From Aeromonas veronii (GTDB taxonomy: Bacteria; Pseudomonadota; Gammaproteobacteria; Enterobacterales; Aeromonadaceae): a stretch of 64,000 nt of DNA. Both the position numbers and the translations under genes were made by a program. The stretch's first letter is position 1. Every line of letters begins with the position of its first letter. The stretch covers positions 1,417,501 to 1,481,500 of the forward strand of contig NZ_CP157875.1 of the NCBI RefSeq assembly GCF_040215105.1, read 5' to 3'. Positions 55,738-64,000 of the stretch are shown one piece after another. Below the pieces are notes generated by a model. That model worked only from the letters and a program-made list of their open reading frames with translations, searched no databases and had not been told where the DNA came from.

Positions 55738-56106
55738 ATGATCAGCCATATCGACCATCTGGTGTTGACGGTGAGCAACATAGATCGTTCGGTCGCGTTT
55801 TACAGTTCAGTGCTGGAAATGGAGGCCATCACCTTCGGGGCCGGGCGGCGGGCGCTGCGCTTTGGCAATCAGAAGATCAATCTGCAACTGCTGGGTGAGG
55901 AGCCACGCAACCGGGCCCAGGTGGGGGCGGGGGATATCTGTCTTATCACCCATTGGACGCTTGCGCAGGTGATGTATCAGCTCGGCAATCACGGAGTCGA
56001 GATAGTGGAGGGGCCCGTGACCAAGAGCGGTGCCTGCGGGCCCATCGAATCCGTCTATTTTCTGGATCCGGATCAGCATCTTATTGAGATAAGTCGTTAT
56101 CTATAA
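55738..56106 (+). CDS. VOC (glyoxalase/bleomycin resistance-like) family protein
   Basis: 122 residues from ATG 55738 (AGGAGGGG upstream). Paired beta-alpha-beta units of the VOC superfamily: IDHLVLTVSNIDRSVAFYSSVL at the N-terminus with metal ligand His6 and SVYFLDPDQHLIEISRY at the end with Glu. Substrate unknown. The gene sits outside the AT-rich island and shows core-like codon use. Confidence 0.87.
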   Translation: MISHIDHLVLTVSNIDRSVAFYSSVLEMEAITFGAGRRALRFGNQKINLQLLGEEPRNRAQVGAGDICLITHWTLAQVMYQLGNHGVEIVEGPVTKSGACGPIESVYFLDPDQHLIEISRYL

Positions 56107-56217
56107 GACGATTAATGCTGCGTTATTGGTGTTTTTGATATTAACTGCTGCAGTTGTTTGTTAATTAAGCGCCTTTGACTGCTCAGGCCTCGAATGGAGG
56201 AAATGTCGACCGCAGAT

Positions 56218-56430
56218 TCAGTCTGTCGAGGCCGGCCTTGGTCGGCGCCTCGCCCTGATCACCCCGGCAATGCCGATGCAGGCGCCCGCCAGCAGCAACA
56301 GATAGCCCAAGGGGAGCAAGGCGAAAGGCTCATGCAAGCATCCCGCTTCATCCAGGCTGGATCCCATCAGGCTGAATGCCATAAAGCTGGCGACCCCCAG
56401 CCCCATCAGAAAAACACCGAATTTGACCAT
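56218..56430 (-). CDS. Small two-helix membrane protein
   Basis: 70 residues: membrane segments at about 2-24 and 38-60, joined by a polar loop (SLDEAGCLHEP) and ending in a basic tail (RARRRPRP). GAGGG 8 bases upstream. Not recognised. Located between the VOC gene and gdhA. Confidence 0.6.
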   Translation of the reverse strand: MVKFGVFLMGLGVASFMAFSLMGSSLDEAGCLHEPFALLPLGYLLLLAGACIGIAGVIRARRRPRPASTD

Positions 56431-56557
56431 GCTATTGCCCTCGCTGCTGCTTAAAGAGTGGGCACTCTGTCACGGCCGGGTGAAGGGAGTGTGAAGCGAG
56501 ATGCGAAAGGTGAAAGGCGAAAGGCGCAGACATCACGCTGTTGAAAACGCATGTGAA

Positions 56558-56579
56558 AAGGGCAGCCATGGCTGCCCTT
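56558..56579 (-). terminator. Terminator of gdhA
   Basis: Perfect 10-bp stem aagggcagcc/ggctgccctt, followed on the minus strand by TTTTC. Confidence 0.85.
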
Positions 56580-56622
56580 CGTGATCGGGTGCGGCGGGTC
56601 GCTCCCCGCTATTGCGCCGGGA

Positions 56623-57969
56623 TCAGCAGACCCCTTGCGCCAGCATGGCGTCGGCGACCTTGACGAAACCGGCGATGTTGGCGCCGCTCTCGTAGTTCAC
56701 ATGGTGATCCCCATCCTGGCCGTAGCGCACACAGGTGCTGTGGATGCTGTTCATGATCCCCTTGAGGCGGGCGTCCACCTCTTCCCGGGTCCAGGAGAGG
56801 CGCTGGGCGTTCTGGCTCATCTCGAGGCCGGAGGTGGCGACCCCACCGGCGTTGGCGGCCTTGCCCGGAGCGAACAGGACCTTGGCGGCATGGAACGCCT
56901 GGATGGCGGCGGCGCTGGAGGGCATGTTGGCCCCCTCAGCCACCAGTTGTACGCCGCCCGCGATCAGGGCTGCGGCGTCCGACTCATCCAATTCGTTTTG
57001 AGTGGCGCAGGGCAGGGCGACCTGGGTCGGCAGGTGCCAGGGGGTACGGCCGGTGAAGAACTCGAGCCCGAGCTCATGGGCGTAGTCCGCCACCCGCTTG
57101 CGCTGCTCGTTCTTGAGTTCCATCAATCGGGCCAGCTTCTCGGGGGTGAAGCCGTCCGGATCGTAGACGGTGCCGCCAGAGTCGGAGGCGGTCACGACCT
57201 TGGCGCCGAGGGCCATCGCCTTCTCGATGGCGTATTGGGCCACGTTGCCCGAACCCGACACCGATACCGTCATGCCCGCGAGCGACTGGCCGCGGTGAGC
57301 CAGCATGGCTTCGACGAAGTAGAGCAGGCCGTAGCCGGTGGCCTCCGGGCGAATGAGGCTGCCGCCAAAGGAGAGCCCCTTGCCGGTAAAGACGCACTCG
57401 GCGCTGTTGGTGAGCTTCTTCATCATGCCCGCCATGTAGCTCACCTCGCGCCCGCCGACGCCGATATCACCGGCCGGCACGTCGGTGTTGGCACCCAGGT
57501 GGCGATAGAGCTCCAGCATCAGCGCCTGGCAGAAGCGCATCACTTCCCCCTCGCTCTTGCCCTTGGGATCGAAATCGCTGCCCCCCTTGCCGCCGCCCAT
57601 GGGCAAGGTGGTGAGGGCGTTCTTGAAGGTCTGCTCGAAGGCGAGGAATTTCAGCACGGAGAGATCCACCGAGGGGTGGAAGCGCATGCCGCCCTTGAAG
57701 GGGCCGATGGCGGAGCTGTGCTGGATGCGATAGCCGCGGTTCACCTGCACCTGGCCTTGGTCATCGACCCAGCTCACCCGAAACTGCACCAGCCGCTCCG
57801 GTTCCACCAGGCGCTCCAGCAAACCGTGCTGCAGGTAGCGGGGATGGCGCTCGATAAAGGGCCAGATGGAGGCGACCACCTCGCTCACCGCCTGGATGAA
57901 CTCGGGTTGATAGGGGTTGCGCTTGGCCACCTGGGCCAGAAAGTCGGCCTGGGAGAGGGAATGACTCAT
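56623..57969 (-). CDS. gdhA: NADP-specific glutamate dehydrogenase GdhA
   Basis: 2-oxoglutarate + ammonia + NADPH to glutamate. 448 residues (E. coli 447). The substrate Lys is in GPFKGGMRFHPSV near 92 and catalytic Lys in PMGGGKGGSDFDPKGKS near 125; the Rossmann motif is SGSGNVAQYA near 240. Monocistronic between two terminators or spacers. Codon use and length are as expected. Confidence 0.96.
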   Translation of the reverse strand: MSHSLSQADFLAQVAKRNPYQPEFIQAVSEVVASIWPFIERHPRYLQHGLLERLVEPERLVQFRVSWVDDQGQVQVNRGYRIQHSSAIGPFKGGMRFHPSVDLSVLKFLAFEQTFKNALTTLPMGGGKGGSDFDPKGKSEGEVMRFCQALMLELYRHLGANTDVPAGDIGVGGREVSYMAGMMKKLTNSAECVFTGKGLSFGGSLIRPEATGYGLLYFVEAMLAHRGQSLAGMTVSVSGSGNVAQYAIEKAMALGAKVVTASDSGGTVYDPDGFTPEKLARLMELKNEQRKRVADYAHELGLEFFTGRTPWHLPTQVALPCATQNELDESDAAALIAGGVQLVAEGANMPSSAAAIQAFHAAKVLFAPGKAANAGGVATSGLEMSQNAQRLSWTREEVDARLKGIMNSIHSTCVRYGQDGDHHVNYESGANIAGFVKVADAMLAQGVC

Positions 57970-58554
57970 CTATAACTCCTGTCGTGAATGATGCAATTGG
58001 CGTCTTGCCAGAGACGATCATGCCCCGCAGCCAACTCTGCGTTCGATGGCGGGAATGAGCGGTGATCGCAGGGATTGCGATCCTCGCCGAATGGGGCAGA
58101 GCTCATGGCGTCTCCCCTTGGCTTCGGCAAGATAATTCGTGCGGACGAAAATCTTTTTATGCATTTTAGATTAATAAATAGCAAGCGATTCCTGTCGGCT
58201 TTTCGCGGCGTCGTCATGGCGGCAAGCGGGGAACAGGGAAGAGCCCTATGGCCGCCATGGGATACAACAAAAGGTTAACAATGCGTTAAAAGTGAATGAG
58301 TAACATGGCGGGCATCGAGGGGACCAAGCTCGCCAGGCCGGGACCTAGCTCTGGGCACCATGAGCCAGATGCAAGTATCCGGCGAACGACGGCAGGCAAT
58401 ATGCTACTGTAGCGGCGTTTTTTTGATGATTGTGCAGGCTTTGACCTTTTTGAAGATGCTTTTTGCAGATGGAATGGTATGCAGACTAACTCGATGATGA
58501 CCTGGCTGACCCAGCCGACAAGCTCCCTCAACCCCATGATCTGGCAGGTGACCC
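57970..58554. other. Divergent spacer gdhA/rluF
   Basis: 585 bases. It holds the gdhA promoter in an AT-rich patch (about 58140-58190) and the rluF leader. A short ORF at 58479-58568 overlaps the rluF start (see findings). Nothing else recognised. Confidence 0.5.
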
Positions 58555-58568
58555 ATGCTGGCCGATGA
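58479..58568 (+). CDS. Putative 29-codon ORF overlapping rluF start
   Basis: ATG 58479 to TGA 58566-58568, running 14 bases past the rluF ATG in another frame. GGAA lies 6-7 bases upstream. Contains [16 protein letters not shown]. It could couple or damp rluF translation, but might be chance. Confidence 0.2.
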   Translation: MQTNSMMTWLTQPTSSLNPMIWQVTHAGR

Positions 58569-59583
58569 ATCCATGCGCCTGAACAAATACATCAGCGAGA
58601 GCGGTATCTGCTCGCGCCGCGAGGCGGATCGCTTCATCGAGCAGGGCAACGTCTTCATCAACGGCAAACGCGCCGGCATAGGGGATCAGGTGTTTGCCGG
58701 GGATCTGGTCAAGGTCAACGGTCAGGTGATCGAGGCGCGGGAAGCAGATAGCCTGGTGTTCATCGTGCTGAACAAGCCGGTGGGCATCGTCTCCACCACG
58801 GAGGCGGGGGAGAAGGACAACATCGTCGACTTCGTCAACCACAGCACCCGCATCTTCCCCATCGGCCGACTCGACAAGGATTCCCAGGGGCTCATCTTCC
58901 TCACCAATCACGGGGATCTGGTGAACAAGATCCTGCGGGCGGGCAACGATCACGAGAAAGAGTACCTGGTGACCGTCGACAAGCCGGTGACCGATGAATT
59001 CATCCGCGGCATGGGGGCCGGGGTGCCGATCCTCGGCGCCGTCACCAAGAAGTGCAAGGTGAAGAAGGAAGCCCCCTTCGTGTTTCGCATCACCCTGGTG
59101 CAGGGGCTGAACCGCCAGATCCGCCGCATGTGTGAACACTTCGGCTTCGAGGTGACCAAGCTCGAGCGCATCCGCATCATGAACGTCAGTCTCAAGGGGC
59201 TGCCGGTGGGGGAGTGGCGCGATCTCACCGACGACGAGCTCATTGAGCTGTTCAAGCTCATCGAAGACTCCTCCTCCGAGGTGAAACCCGCCAAGGGGGC
59301 GGCGCCTGCCAGCAAGCCGGTGGCCAAGGCTGCAAGCGGTGCGGCTGGCAAGACGGCGCAGGGCAAGAAGCCCCGCCGGAGCGACGATCACGAGATTGGC
59401 GGACGTCCCAATGTGCCGGGACCCGAGGCGTTCGAGAGCAAAGGCCCCACCAAGGGCGCGGCAGGCAAAGGCGGTGCTGGCAAACAGGCCGGGGGCAAGG
59501 GGGCACCGGCCAAGGGCGGCAAGCCGGTCGCCGCGGGCAAACCGCGCACCAATCAGGGCGGACGGCAGAAGAAGGGGCGCTAA
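58555..59583 (+). CDS. rluF: 23S rRNA pseudouridine 2604 synthase RluF
   Basis: Makes pseudouridine at position 2604 of 23S rRNA (and in tRNA-Tyr in E. coli). 342 residues. N-terminal S4 RNA-binding domain ([19 protein letters not shown], about 8-60), catalytic Asp in [11 protein letters not shown] near 107, and [16 protein letters not shown] near 186. After about residue 245 comes a Lys/Ala/Gly-rich disordered tail of nearly 100 residues, longer than in E. coli (290 total). AGGTGACCC upstream. Confidence 0.95.
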   Translation: MLADESMRLNKYISESGICSRREADRFIEQGNVFINGKRAGIGDQVFAGDLVKVNGQVIEAREADSLVFIVLNKPVGIVSTTEAGEKDNIVDFVNHSTRIFPIGRLDKDSQGLIFLTNHGDLVNKILRAGNDHEKEYLVTVDKPVTDEFIRGMGAGVPILGAVTKKCKVKKEAPFVFRITLVQGLNRQIRRMCEHFGFEVTKLERIRIMNVSLKGLPVGEWRDLTDDELIELFKLIEDSSSEVKPAKGAAPASKPVAKAASGAAGKTAQGKKPRRSDDHEIGGRPNVPGPEAFESKGPTKGAAGKGGAGKQAGGKGAPAKGGKPVAAGKPRTNQGGRQKKGR

Positions 59584-59757
59584 GAACCGGTTCATGATCT
59601 TGCTGCGAGACCGTGATCAAGGCTCATGTGCTGCTAGGAATCCTCATTTATGTCTATAAACTCCGGTTCCAGCGCTGCTCTTCACCTTGCTGACCGCCTC
59701 TCGTGACAGATCCTGAACAGGTTCTAAGGCGCCCCATCACTCGCGTTGCAACCTTCT

Positions 59758-59786
59758 CAATACACCGGCCCTAGGCCGGTGTATTG
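59758..59786. terminator. Hairpin with the MFS stop codon in its loop
   Basis: 13-bp arms caatacaccggcc/ggccggtgtattg; the loop CTA is the TAG stop of the minus-strand transporter. T-run weak on both strands. Confidence 0.6.
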
Positions 59787-61021
59787 CTTTGGGCAGCCAG
59801 GGGAGCGTTCGTCTTGCCAACCAAGGGGACAGCCGTCTCGCCAGTCACGGGCAGGCGCATCACGCTCGGGTAGTGCAAGGGGTTGAGCCGCAGCACCAGC
59901 AGGCTCATCAGCGCCAATCCGCCGAGTTGCCACTGCCAGGCGCTGGCAAAATCCCCGCTTATATGATGCAGGCGCGCCGCCACCCAGGGTCCGGTCGCCG
60001 CCAGCATGAAGCCAAATCCCTGCATCAGGGCGCTCAGGCTGCCGGCCCGGCGCGGATCCGGCAAATGATCGAGCGCTATCACCATGATGAGGGAGAAGCT
60101 GCCGCCGAGCCCTGCGCCGCACAGCAGGCACCAGAGGATGGGGGCCGTTTGCGGAGCCAGCCAGAGGCCGCCAAAGCCCAGCACCTGCAGCGTGATGGCA
60201 ATCCCCATCCAGGGGCGCCTGTCCTCCCGGCGTGCCGCCAGCAGCGGTAGCCCCAGGCCGCTCAGGGTCTGGGCCAGGGCCAGCCAGGCCACCAGCTCAC
60301 CCGAGGATTGTGCGCTCCAGCCCTGAGCCATGTAAGCGGGCGCGAGCCAGGCCACGACGATGCCGTAGCCGCTGTTGATGATGCCAAAGCAGGTGATCAG
60401 CAGCCAGCTGCGGGGCAGGGCGACGAGACGCTGTTCTGTCTGCAACGGAGGCTTAGGCGCCGGGCGCGGCAGCCGCACCCGCCAGAGAAGCCAGGCGAGC
60501 GCGAGCAGCACCGGCAGGCTCCAGAGCGCCAGCACCCGTGACCAGTCGATGAGGCCCGCGAGCCGTGGGCTCAGCATGGCGCCGAGCGCTCCGCCCCCCA
60601 TCATGCAGGCGGAGAAGATCCCCATCACCAGCGGCACTCGCCGGGCAAACGCCCCCTTGATAAGGCCGGGCAGCACCCCCTGCACCAGGGCCGAGCCCAG
60701 GCCGCAGAGGGCGGCGCTGGCGATAAGCAGGGCGCCGCTCGTCAAGTCAAAGCGCAGGGCGCTGCCGAGCGCGAGCAGCAGCAAGGCGGCGCCGAGCAAG
60801 ACGCCGGCGCTGGTGCGCCCGAGCAGCGCCGGGGTGCAGAGCACGCCGACACCGATGAGCAGCAGGGGCAGCAGGGTGACCCAGGCGAGGTTGTCCATGC
60901 CCATGGCGAGGCGCCCGTCTATCTGCCCCGCCAGCGGGCCGATGGCGGTGAGAAAGGGCCGCAGGTTGAGGGCGATGAGCACCACCAGCACCAGCAGGGC
61001 CGGGTTGCCGCCCTTACTCAT
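59771..61021 (-). CDS. MFS transporter, CynX/NimT family
   Basis: 416 residues with 12 predicted membrane segments. Start 61021 (MSKGGNPALLVLVV) overlaps the deaminase stop by eight bases; a longer in-frame start would run into that gene. LNLRPFLTAIGPL at the first segment is typical of the CynX/YycB-like group, which moves cyanate or 2-nitroimidazole. The coupled deaminase suggests a nucleobase-like or N-containing substrate. Not known. Confidence 0.85.
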   Translation of the reverse strand: MSKGGNPALLVLVVLIALNLRPFLTAIGPLAGQIDGRLAMGMDNLAWVTLLPLLLIGVGVLCTPALLGRTSAGVLLGAALLLLALGSALRFDLTSGALLIASAALCGLGSALVQGVLPGLIKGAFARRVPLVMGIFSACMMGGGALGAMLSPRLAGLIDWSRVLALWSLPVLLALAWLLWRVRLPRPAPKPPLQTEQRLVALPRSWLLITCFGIINSGYGIVVAWLAPAYMAQGWSAQSSGELVAWLALAQTLSGLGLPLLAARREDRRPWMGIAITLQVLGFGGLWLAPQTAPILWCLLCGAGLGGSFSLIMVIALDHLPDPRRAGSLSALMQGFGFMLAATGPWVAARLHHISGDFASAWQWQLGGLALMSLLVLRLNPLHYPSVMRLPVTGETAVPLVGKTNAPLAAQSNTPA

Positions 61022-61514
61022 GCTGACTGCCGTAGAGGGCTGAGGCCGGGATGGGGCTGTTGAGTTTGATGAGCGGCAGGGGCGGCGGGGAGAGAGGGAG
61101 CCGCAGCCGGTCGTAGCTGGCGCTGCTGTCAAAGCCGAAGGGGGTCGCGTCGGCATTGTCGAAGGCGTAGTAGACCGCTTGAATGCCGTTCATCACCAGC
61201 GCGCACAGGCACATGGGGCAGGGGTGGCCGCTGGCGTAGACCACGGCGCCCTTGAGCGGCCCCTGCTGGCTCGCTTCTCGCAGCGCCTCCATCTCCGCAT
61301 GACGGGTGGGATCCCCGGCTTCCAGCATGCGGTTCACCGCGCTCGCCACCAGTTTTCCCTCTCTCACCAGCAGGGCGGCGAAGGGGCGGCCCCCTTGCTG
61401 GCGATGGGTCAGCGCCAGGTGCAGGGTCTGCTCAAGCCACTCCTGATGGTTGGGGTCGCTGAGGGCGGTGAGGGAGTTGACGAGGCCGGTACCGGACTGG
61501 GCGTGGGGCGACAT
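61014..61514 (-). CDS. Nucleoside/nucleobase deaminase (CMP/dCMP type)
   Basis: 166 residues from ATG 61514 (AGGA 7 bases upstream). Zinc motif His-Ala-Glu in RHAEMEAL near 83 and PCPMCLCAL near 113, as in guanine deaminase and tRNA adenosine deaminases. It heads a two-gene operon with the MFS transporter and diverges from a LysR gene. The family is secure, but the substrate (guanine, cytosine or another) is not. Confidence 0.88.
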   Translation of the reverse strand: MSPHAQSGTGLVNSLTALSDPNHQEWLEQTLHLALTHRQQGGRPFAALLVREGKLVASAVNRMLEAGDPTRHAEMEALREASQQGPLKGAVVYASGHPCPMCLCALVMNGIQAVYYAFDNADATPFGFDSSASYDRLRLPLSPPPLPLIKLNSPIPASALYGSQHE

Positions 61515-61625
61515 GGGGTTGTCCTGGGCAAAAAATGGGGGTGGAGGGAGCCTAGCGACTCGCCAGGTCATTTGGAAATTAAATGATAGAATGACAATCA
61601 GTGATTTTATAAATGGTAAACGGCC

Positions 61626-62468
61626 ATGCTGGATCCCCAATTACTGCGCAGTTTCGTCGCCATCATCGAGACCGGCAGCTTTACCCGGGCCGGGGATCGG
61701 GTCCATCTGACCCAGTCCACCATCAGCCAGCAGATGCGGCGCCTTGAGGAACAACTCGGCTGCCCGCTCCTTGATCGCACGGGCCGCACCGTGACCACCA
61801 CGGTGGCCGGGGAGAAGCTGCTTGGACTGGCGCGGCGCATTCTGGCGCTGCTGGAGGAGGCCCGGGAGCGGGTGAGCGAGGCGAGCCAGCCCCTGAGGCT
61901 CGGGGTGCCGGAGGATTTTGCCGCCGGTGCCATGGCCCCGGTGCTGGGGGCCTTCGCCCGGGACTACCCTGCCGTGCGACTGGAGGTGGCAAGCGGGCTG
62001 AGTCACGAGATCTGGCAGCGTTTCGAGGGGGGCGAACTGGATCTGGCGCTCATCAAACAGACGCGGGGGCAGGGGGATCCTGTCGCCCGCTGGCGCGAGC
62101 CGCTCGCCTGGGTCGACAGTCGCGACTGGCCGGCGGCAACGCGGGATCCCGTGCCTTTGGTGGTGTTCCCAAGCGAGGGGCTCTATCGGCGGCAGATGAC
62201 GGATGCGCTGGATGAGCGAGGGCTGCGCTGGCGCATCGCCTATGTCAGCGCCAGCCTCGCGAGTCTGCAAGGGGCGGTGAGCGCCGGTATCGGGGTGAGC
62301 CTGTTGCCGAGCCGGTTGGTGCAGGGCGATCAGGTCGAACTCACCGACTGGCCCCCCATGCGGGCAGTGGAGCTGGCCCTGCATCGGGGGGAGGAGGGCG
62401 GGGAAGCCCTTCGCCGCCTGAGCGAGGCCCTCATCGCCCTGTGTGACGAGGTGATGGGGCCGCGCTGA
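61626..62468 (+). CDS. LysR family transcriptional regulator
   Basis: 280 residues. HTH at about 1-60 (GSFTRAGDRVHLTQSTISQQMRRLE), effector domain about 90-275. Diverges by about 110 bases from the deaminase-MFS operon, so it likely controls that operon; the spacer is AT-rich with a candidate T-N11-A box. Somewhat short C-terminal domain but complete. Confidence 0.88.
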   Translation: MLDPQLLRSFVAIIETGSFTRAGDRVHLTQSTISQQMRRLEEQLGCPLLDRTGRTVTTTVAGEKLLGLARRILALLEEARERVSEASQPLRLGVPEDFAAGAMAPVLGAFARDYPAVRLEVASGLSHEIWQRFEGGELDLALIKQTRGQGDPVARWREPLAWVDSRDWPAATRDPVPLVVFPSEGLYRRQMTDALDERGLRWRIAYVSASLASLQGAVSAGIGVSLLPSRLVQGDQVELTDWPPMRAVELALHRGEEGGEALRRLSEALIALCDEVMGPR

Positions 62469-62483
62469 TCCCGAGCACCGGGA

Positions 62484-62951
62484 TCAGGCGGTGGCTTGCC
62501 TTGGTAGCACGGCGAGCCAGACTTCCACCTCGCCGCTGTCGGTTTGGGCGTCAAACTCGGGGCCGTAGCGCTCGAAATCCGGCTTGTGGGCAGACTCATA
62601 GCTGGATTGTGCGAGCCAGGCCAGTGCGGCTTGCCAGGTCTGGGGCAAGGTATCCACATGGCCTTGGTGCAGGAAGACGGCATAGGTCTGGGCAGTGATG
62701 CGCATCCGGCCAAGAGTGGGGGGCAGCACCTCCAGGGCGTTCACCTCCACCGCACACAGGTATTCGCAGCCGCGCTCGTCGGCGCCGCAGATGACCCCGT
62801 AGGCGTGTTCCCCGAGCTGGCCCGGCAAGGGGCCCAGCGCGCCGAAGTCGTGCCACTGGCCGCCGAAATCCCCCTGTGAAAACAGGTGATGGCGGCGTAT
62901 TCCCCCCAGCAGCATGGGGCGACCTTGCTCGAATCGGATGGGGGCTGTCAT
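62484..62951 (-). CDS. GyrI-like small-molecule binding domain protein
   Basis: 155 residues matching the AraC effector-binding/GyrI-like (SHS2 module) fold: FGALGPLPGQLGEHAYGVICG, YLCAVEVNAL, and TYAVFLHQGHVDTLPQTW with WLAQSSYESAHKPDFERYGPEFD near the end. Stand-alone, without a DNA-binding domain. Relatives bind small amphipathic molecules or hydrolyse cyclopropanoid toxins. Function here is unknown. Confidence 0.8.
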   Translation of the reverse strand: MTAPIRFEQGRPMLLGGIRRHHLFSQGDFGGQWHDFGALGPLPGQLGEHAYGVICGADERGCEYLCAVEVNALEVLPPTLGRMRITAQTYAVFLHQGHVDTLPQTWQAALAWLAQSSYESAHKPDFERYGPEFDAQTDSGEVEVWLAVLPRQATA

Positions 62952-63014
62952 GACGTTTCCTCTCTGTCGGTTGAATACATCAGGCTGGCCAGTGCTTGGC
63001 CGCCTGTGGCCTGC

Positions 63015-63212
63015 TTAGCCAGCACTCCCCCCTCGGTCGGGGTCGGTGCTGGCGGCCTGGGTGTGCGCCGCCTGCTGGATCTTGCGCTCATAGTCTCGTT
63101 GCACGATGGCGAGCGCCGCCAGGGCCAGAGCCGGATCGATGTCGTTGGTCTCCAGCAGTTCGATAAGATCCACCGCAAGCTTGATCTCGGGGGGGGCGTT
63201 CTCCAGTGACAT
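63015..63212 (-). CDS. rsmS: RsmS/YbaM family small regulatory protein
   Basis: 65 residues starting [21 protein letters not shown] and containing [13 protein letters not shown], near identical in pattern to E. coli YbaM (53 residues; MSLENAPDDVKLAVDLI). Known in Pectobacterium as pleiotropic regulator RsmS. A Gln/Ala-rich tail of about 12 residues is extra. GGAGAAGAGA upstream. Mechanism unknown. Confidence 0.85.
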   Translation of the reverse strand: MSLENAPPEIKLAVDLIELLETNDIDPALALAALAIVQRDYERKIQQAAHTQAASTDPDRGGSAG

Positions 63213-63286
63213 TCTCTTCTCCGCATCAGTGTCGTGTCGGGGGCCAGTATACAGGGCCGCGCCCGGGTTGGTGCAGGGGTACGCCA

Positions 63287-63757
63287 CTACAGGTGCTGGC
63301 GCATCTCCTTGTCTATCTCCTCGCGCAGGGCCATCAGCTTGAGCGCGTATTGTTGCAACTGCAGATCCCCCTCGCTCACCGGTTGCCACTGGGGCACCTT
63401 GTCCGGTTTGCCGTGCTCGTCCATGGCGACGAAGATGATGATGCAGTGGGTGGTCTTGTGGCGCTCCCGGCTGGTGGGGTGGCGGCTGTAGACATCCACC
63501 GCCAGGTGCATGCTGGTGGTGCCGGTGTGGATCACCTGGGCGTGCACCTCCACCAACTGGCCTATCTGGATGGGGCGCAGGAAGCGGATGCCCCCCACGT
63601 AGACGGTGACGGCATAGCCGCCACACCAGCCGGCGGCGCAGGCGTAACCCGCCTGATCGATCCACTTCATCACCATGCCGCCGTGCACCTTGCCGCCGAA
63701 GTTCACGTCGGCGGGCTCGGCCAGAAACTGCAGGGTCAGCTCGCGGGGTGGGGTCAT
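63287..63757 (-). CDS. Acyl-CoA thioesterase (hotdog fold)
   Basis: 156 residues from ATG 63757 with AAGGAGAG 5 bases upstream; a longer in-frame start overlaps the upstream gene. [24 protein letters not shown] holds the active Asn/Asp and [22 protein letters not shown] is the second landmark of the YciA/BACH type. Hydrolyses acyl-CoA; chain length unknown. Confidence 0.9.
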   Translation of the reverse strand: MTPPRELTLQFLAEPADVNFGGKVHGGMVMKWIDQAGYACAAGWCGGYAVTVYVGGIRFLRPIQIGQLVEVHAQVIHTGTTSMHLAVDVYSRHPTSRERHKTTHCIIIFVAMDEHGKPDKVPQWQPVSEGDLQLQQYALKLMALREEIDKEMRQHL

Positions 63758-63777
63758 GTTCTCTCCTTGCTGCCGGC

Positions 63778-64000
63778 TCATGGCCGGGTACTCTTGCGAT
63801 AAGCCTCGGCCTGCTGGCAGGGAGGCAGGGATGACACATAGGGGCGCTCGTTGCCGGTGCGCTGGCCGACGCTGGCGTATTGTTGCTGACAACGGGTCGC
63901 CTTGCCTCCCGCCCTGACGCAGGCATCGATGCGCTGCTGTCGGTCTTGTCCCGTCTGCAACTGGCGGGCGTTGAGGCAGGCTCTGTCCAATCCGTCCTGA
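63778..64000 (-). CDS. C-terminal fragment of a cysteine-containing protein (5' end outside window)
   Basis: The frame is open from the window edge to TGA 63778-63780, about 73 residues with no ATG; it holds Cys at several spaced positions ([27 protein letters not shown]), suggesting paired disulphides in a periplasmic protein. Not recognised. It lies 20 bases ahead of the thioesterase start, so the two may be co-transcribed. Confidence 0.55.
   Translation of the reverse strand, partial: QDGLDRACLNARQLQTGQDRQQRIDACVRAGGKATRCQQQYASVGQRTGNERPYVSSLPPCQQAEAYRKSTRP

Noticed and set aside
56581..57975. 464-residue ORF antisense to gdhA
   Set aside because: Same shadow effect; gdhA is complete and well matched in length.
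1..64000. tRNA, rRNA, insertion sequences or integrase
   Set aside because: None recognised on either strand; the island has no transposase, integrase or obvious att repeat.

Overview
The window looks like chromosome of a gamma-proteobacterium, most probably an Aeromonas. This rests on overall protein similarity to E. coli-type enzymes, high G+C codon use, enteric-like gene order (fadE-gmhA-yafJ, napFDAGHBC) and a fused OlsF-type ornithine-lipid synthase; it is an inference, and the species cannot be told from sequence reading alone.

Layout. 1-12.8 kb: a membrane protein tail, a REC/HD-GYP c-di-GMP phosphodiesterase, fadE, gmhA, yafJ, an Hpt protein, a YvcK-type protein, a FIST-domain sensor with a hybrid histidine kinase (NosP/NahK-like), a Lon-N domain protein and a single-domain globin. 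13.0-31.5 kb: a nearly continuous anaerobic nitrate respiration and molybdenum cofactor region: narQ-narP, a Moco riboswitch and moaA, napFDAGHBC, moaBCDE-modABC, an alpha/beta hydrolase, moeAB, and folE. The regulators, the periplasmic reductase, its cofactor pathway and the molybdate importer lie side by side. 31.8-51 kb: housekeeping and accessory genes: a chemoreceptor, formate-THF ligase, LysR, YceI, a degenerate SAHH-like protein with an Rdx (SelW-like) partner, an OlsF-like acyltransferase, pepT, speA behind a very long leader, a histidine phosphatase, NudK, a DeoR regulator and an MHYT-GGDEF-EAL protein.

51.1-55.6 kb is an AT-rich island. It starts with a decayed second copy of the histidine phosphatase and then carries an EcoRII-like restriction enzyme, a Dcm/M.EcoRII-like cytosine methyltransferase, Vsr, and a small stand-alone protein that resembles only the N-terminal domain of the restriction enzyme. 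This is the most system-like accessory locus here. 55.7-64 kb returns to core genes: VOC protein, gdhA, rluF, a CynX-type MFS transporter with a deaminase and a divergent LysR, a GyrI-like protein, rsmS/ybaM and a thioesterase.

Points most worth a look: the orphan EcoRII-N-like protein; the FIST/kinase/Hpt set as a possible nitric oxide phosphorelay next to nitrate respiration genes; a 31-codon ORF with a good ribosome binding site between napD and napA that resembles the NapD C-terminus; an 11-codon mini-ORF overlapping modB; and the ~0.7 kb speA leader with an internal repeat.
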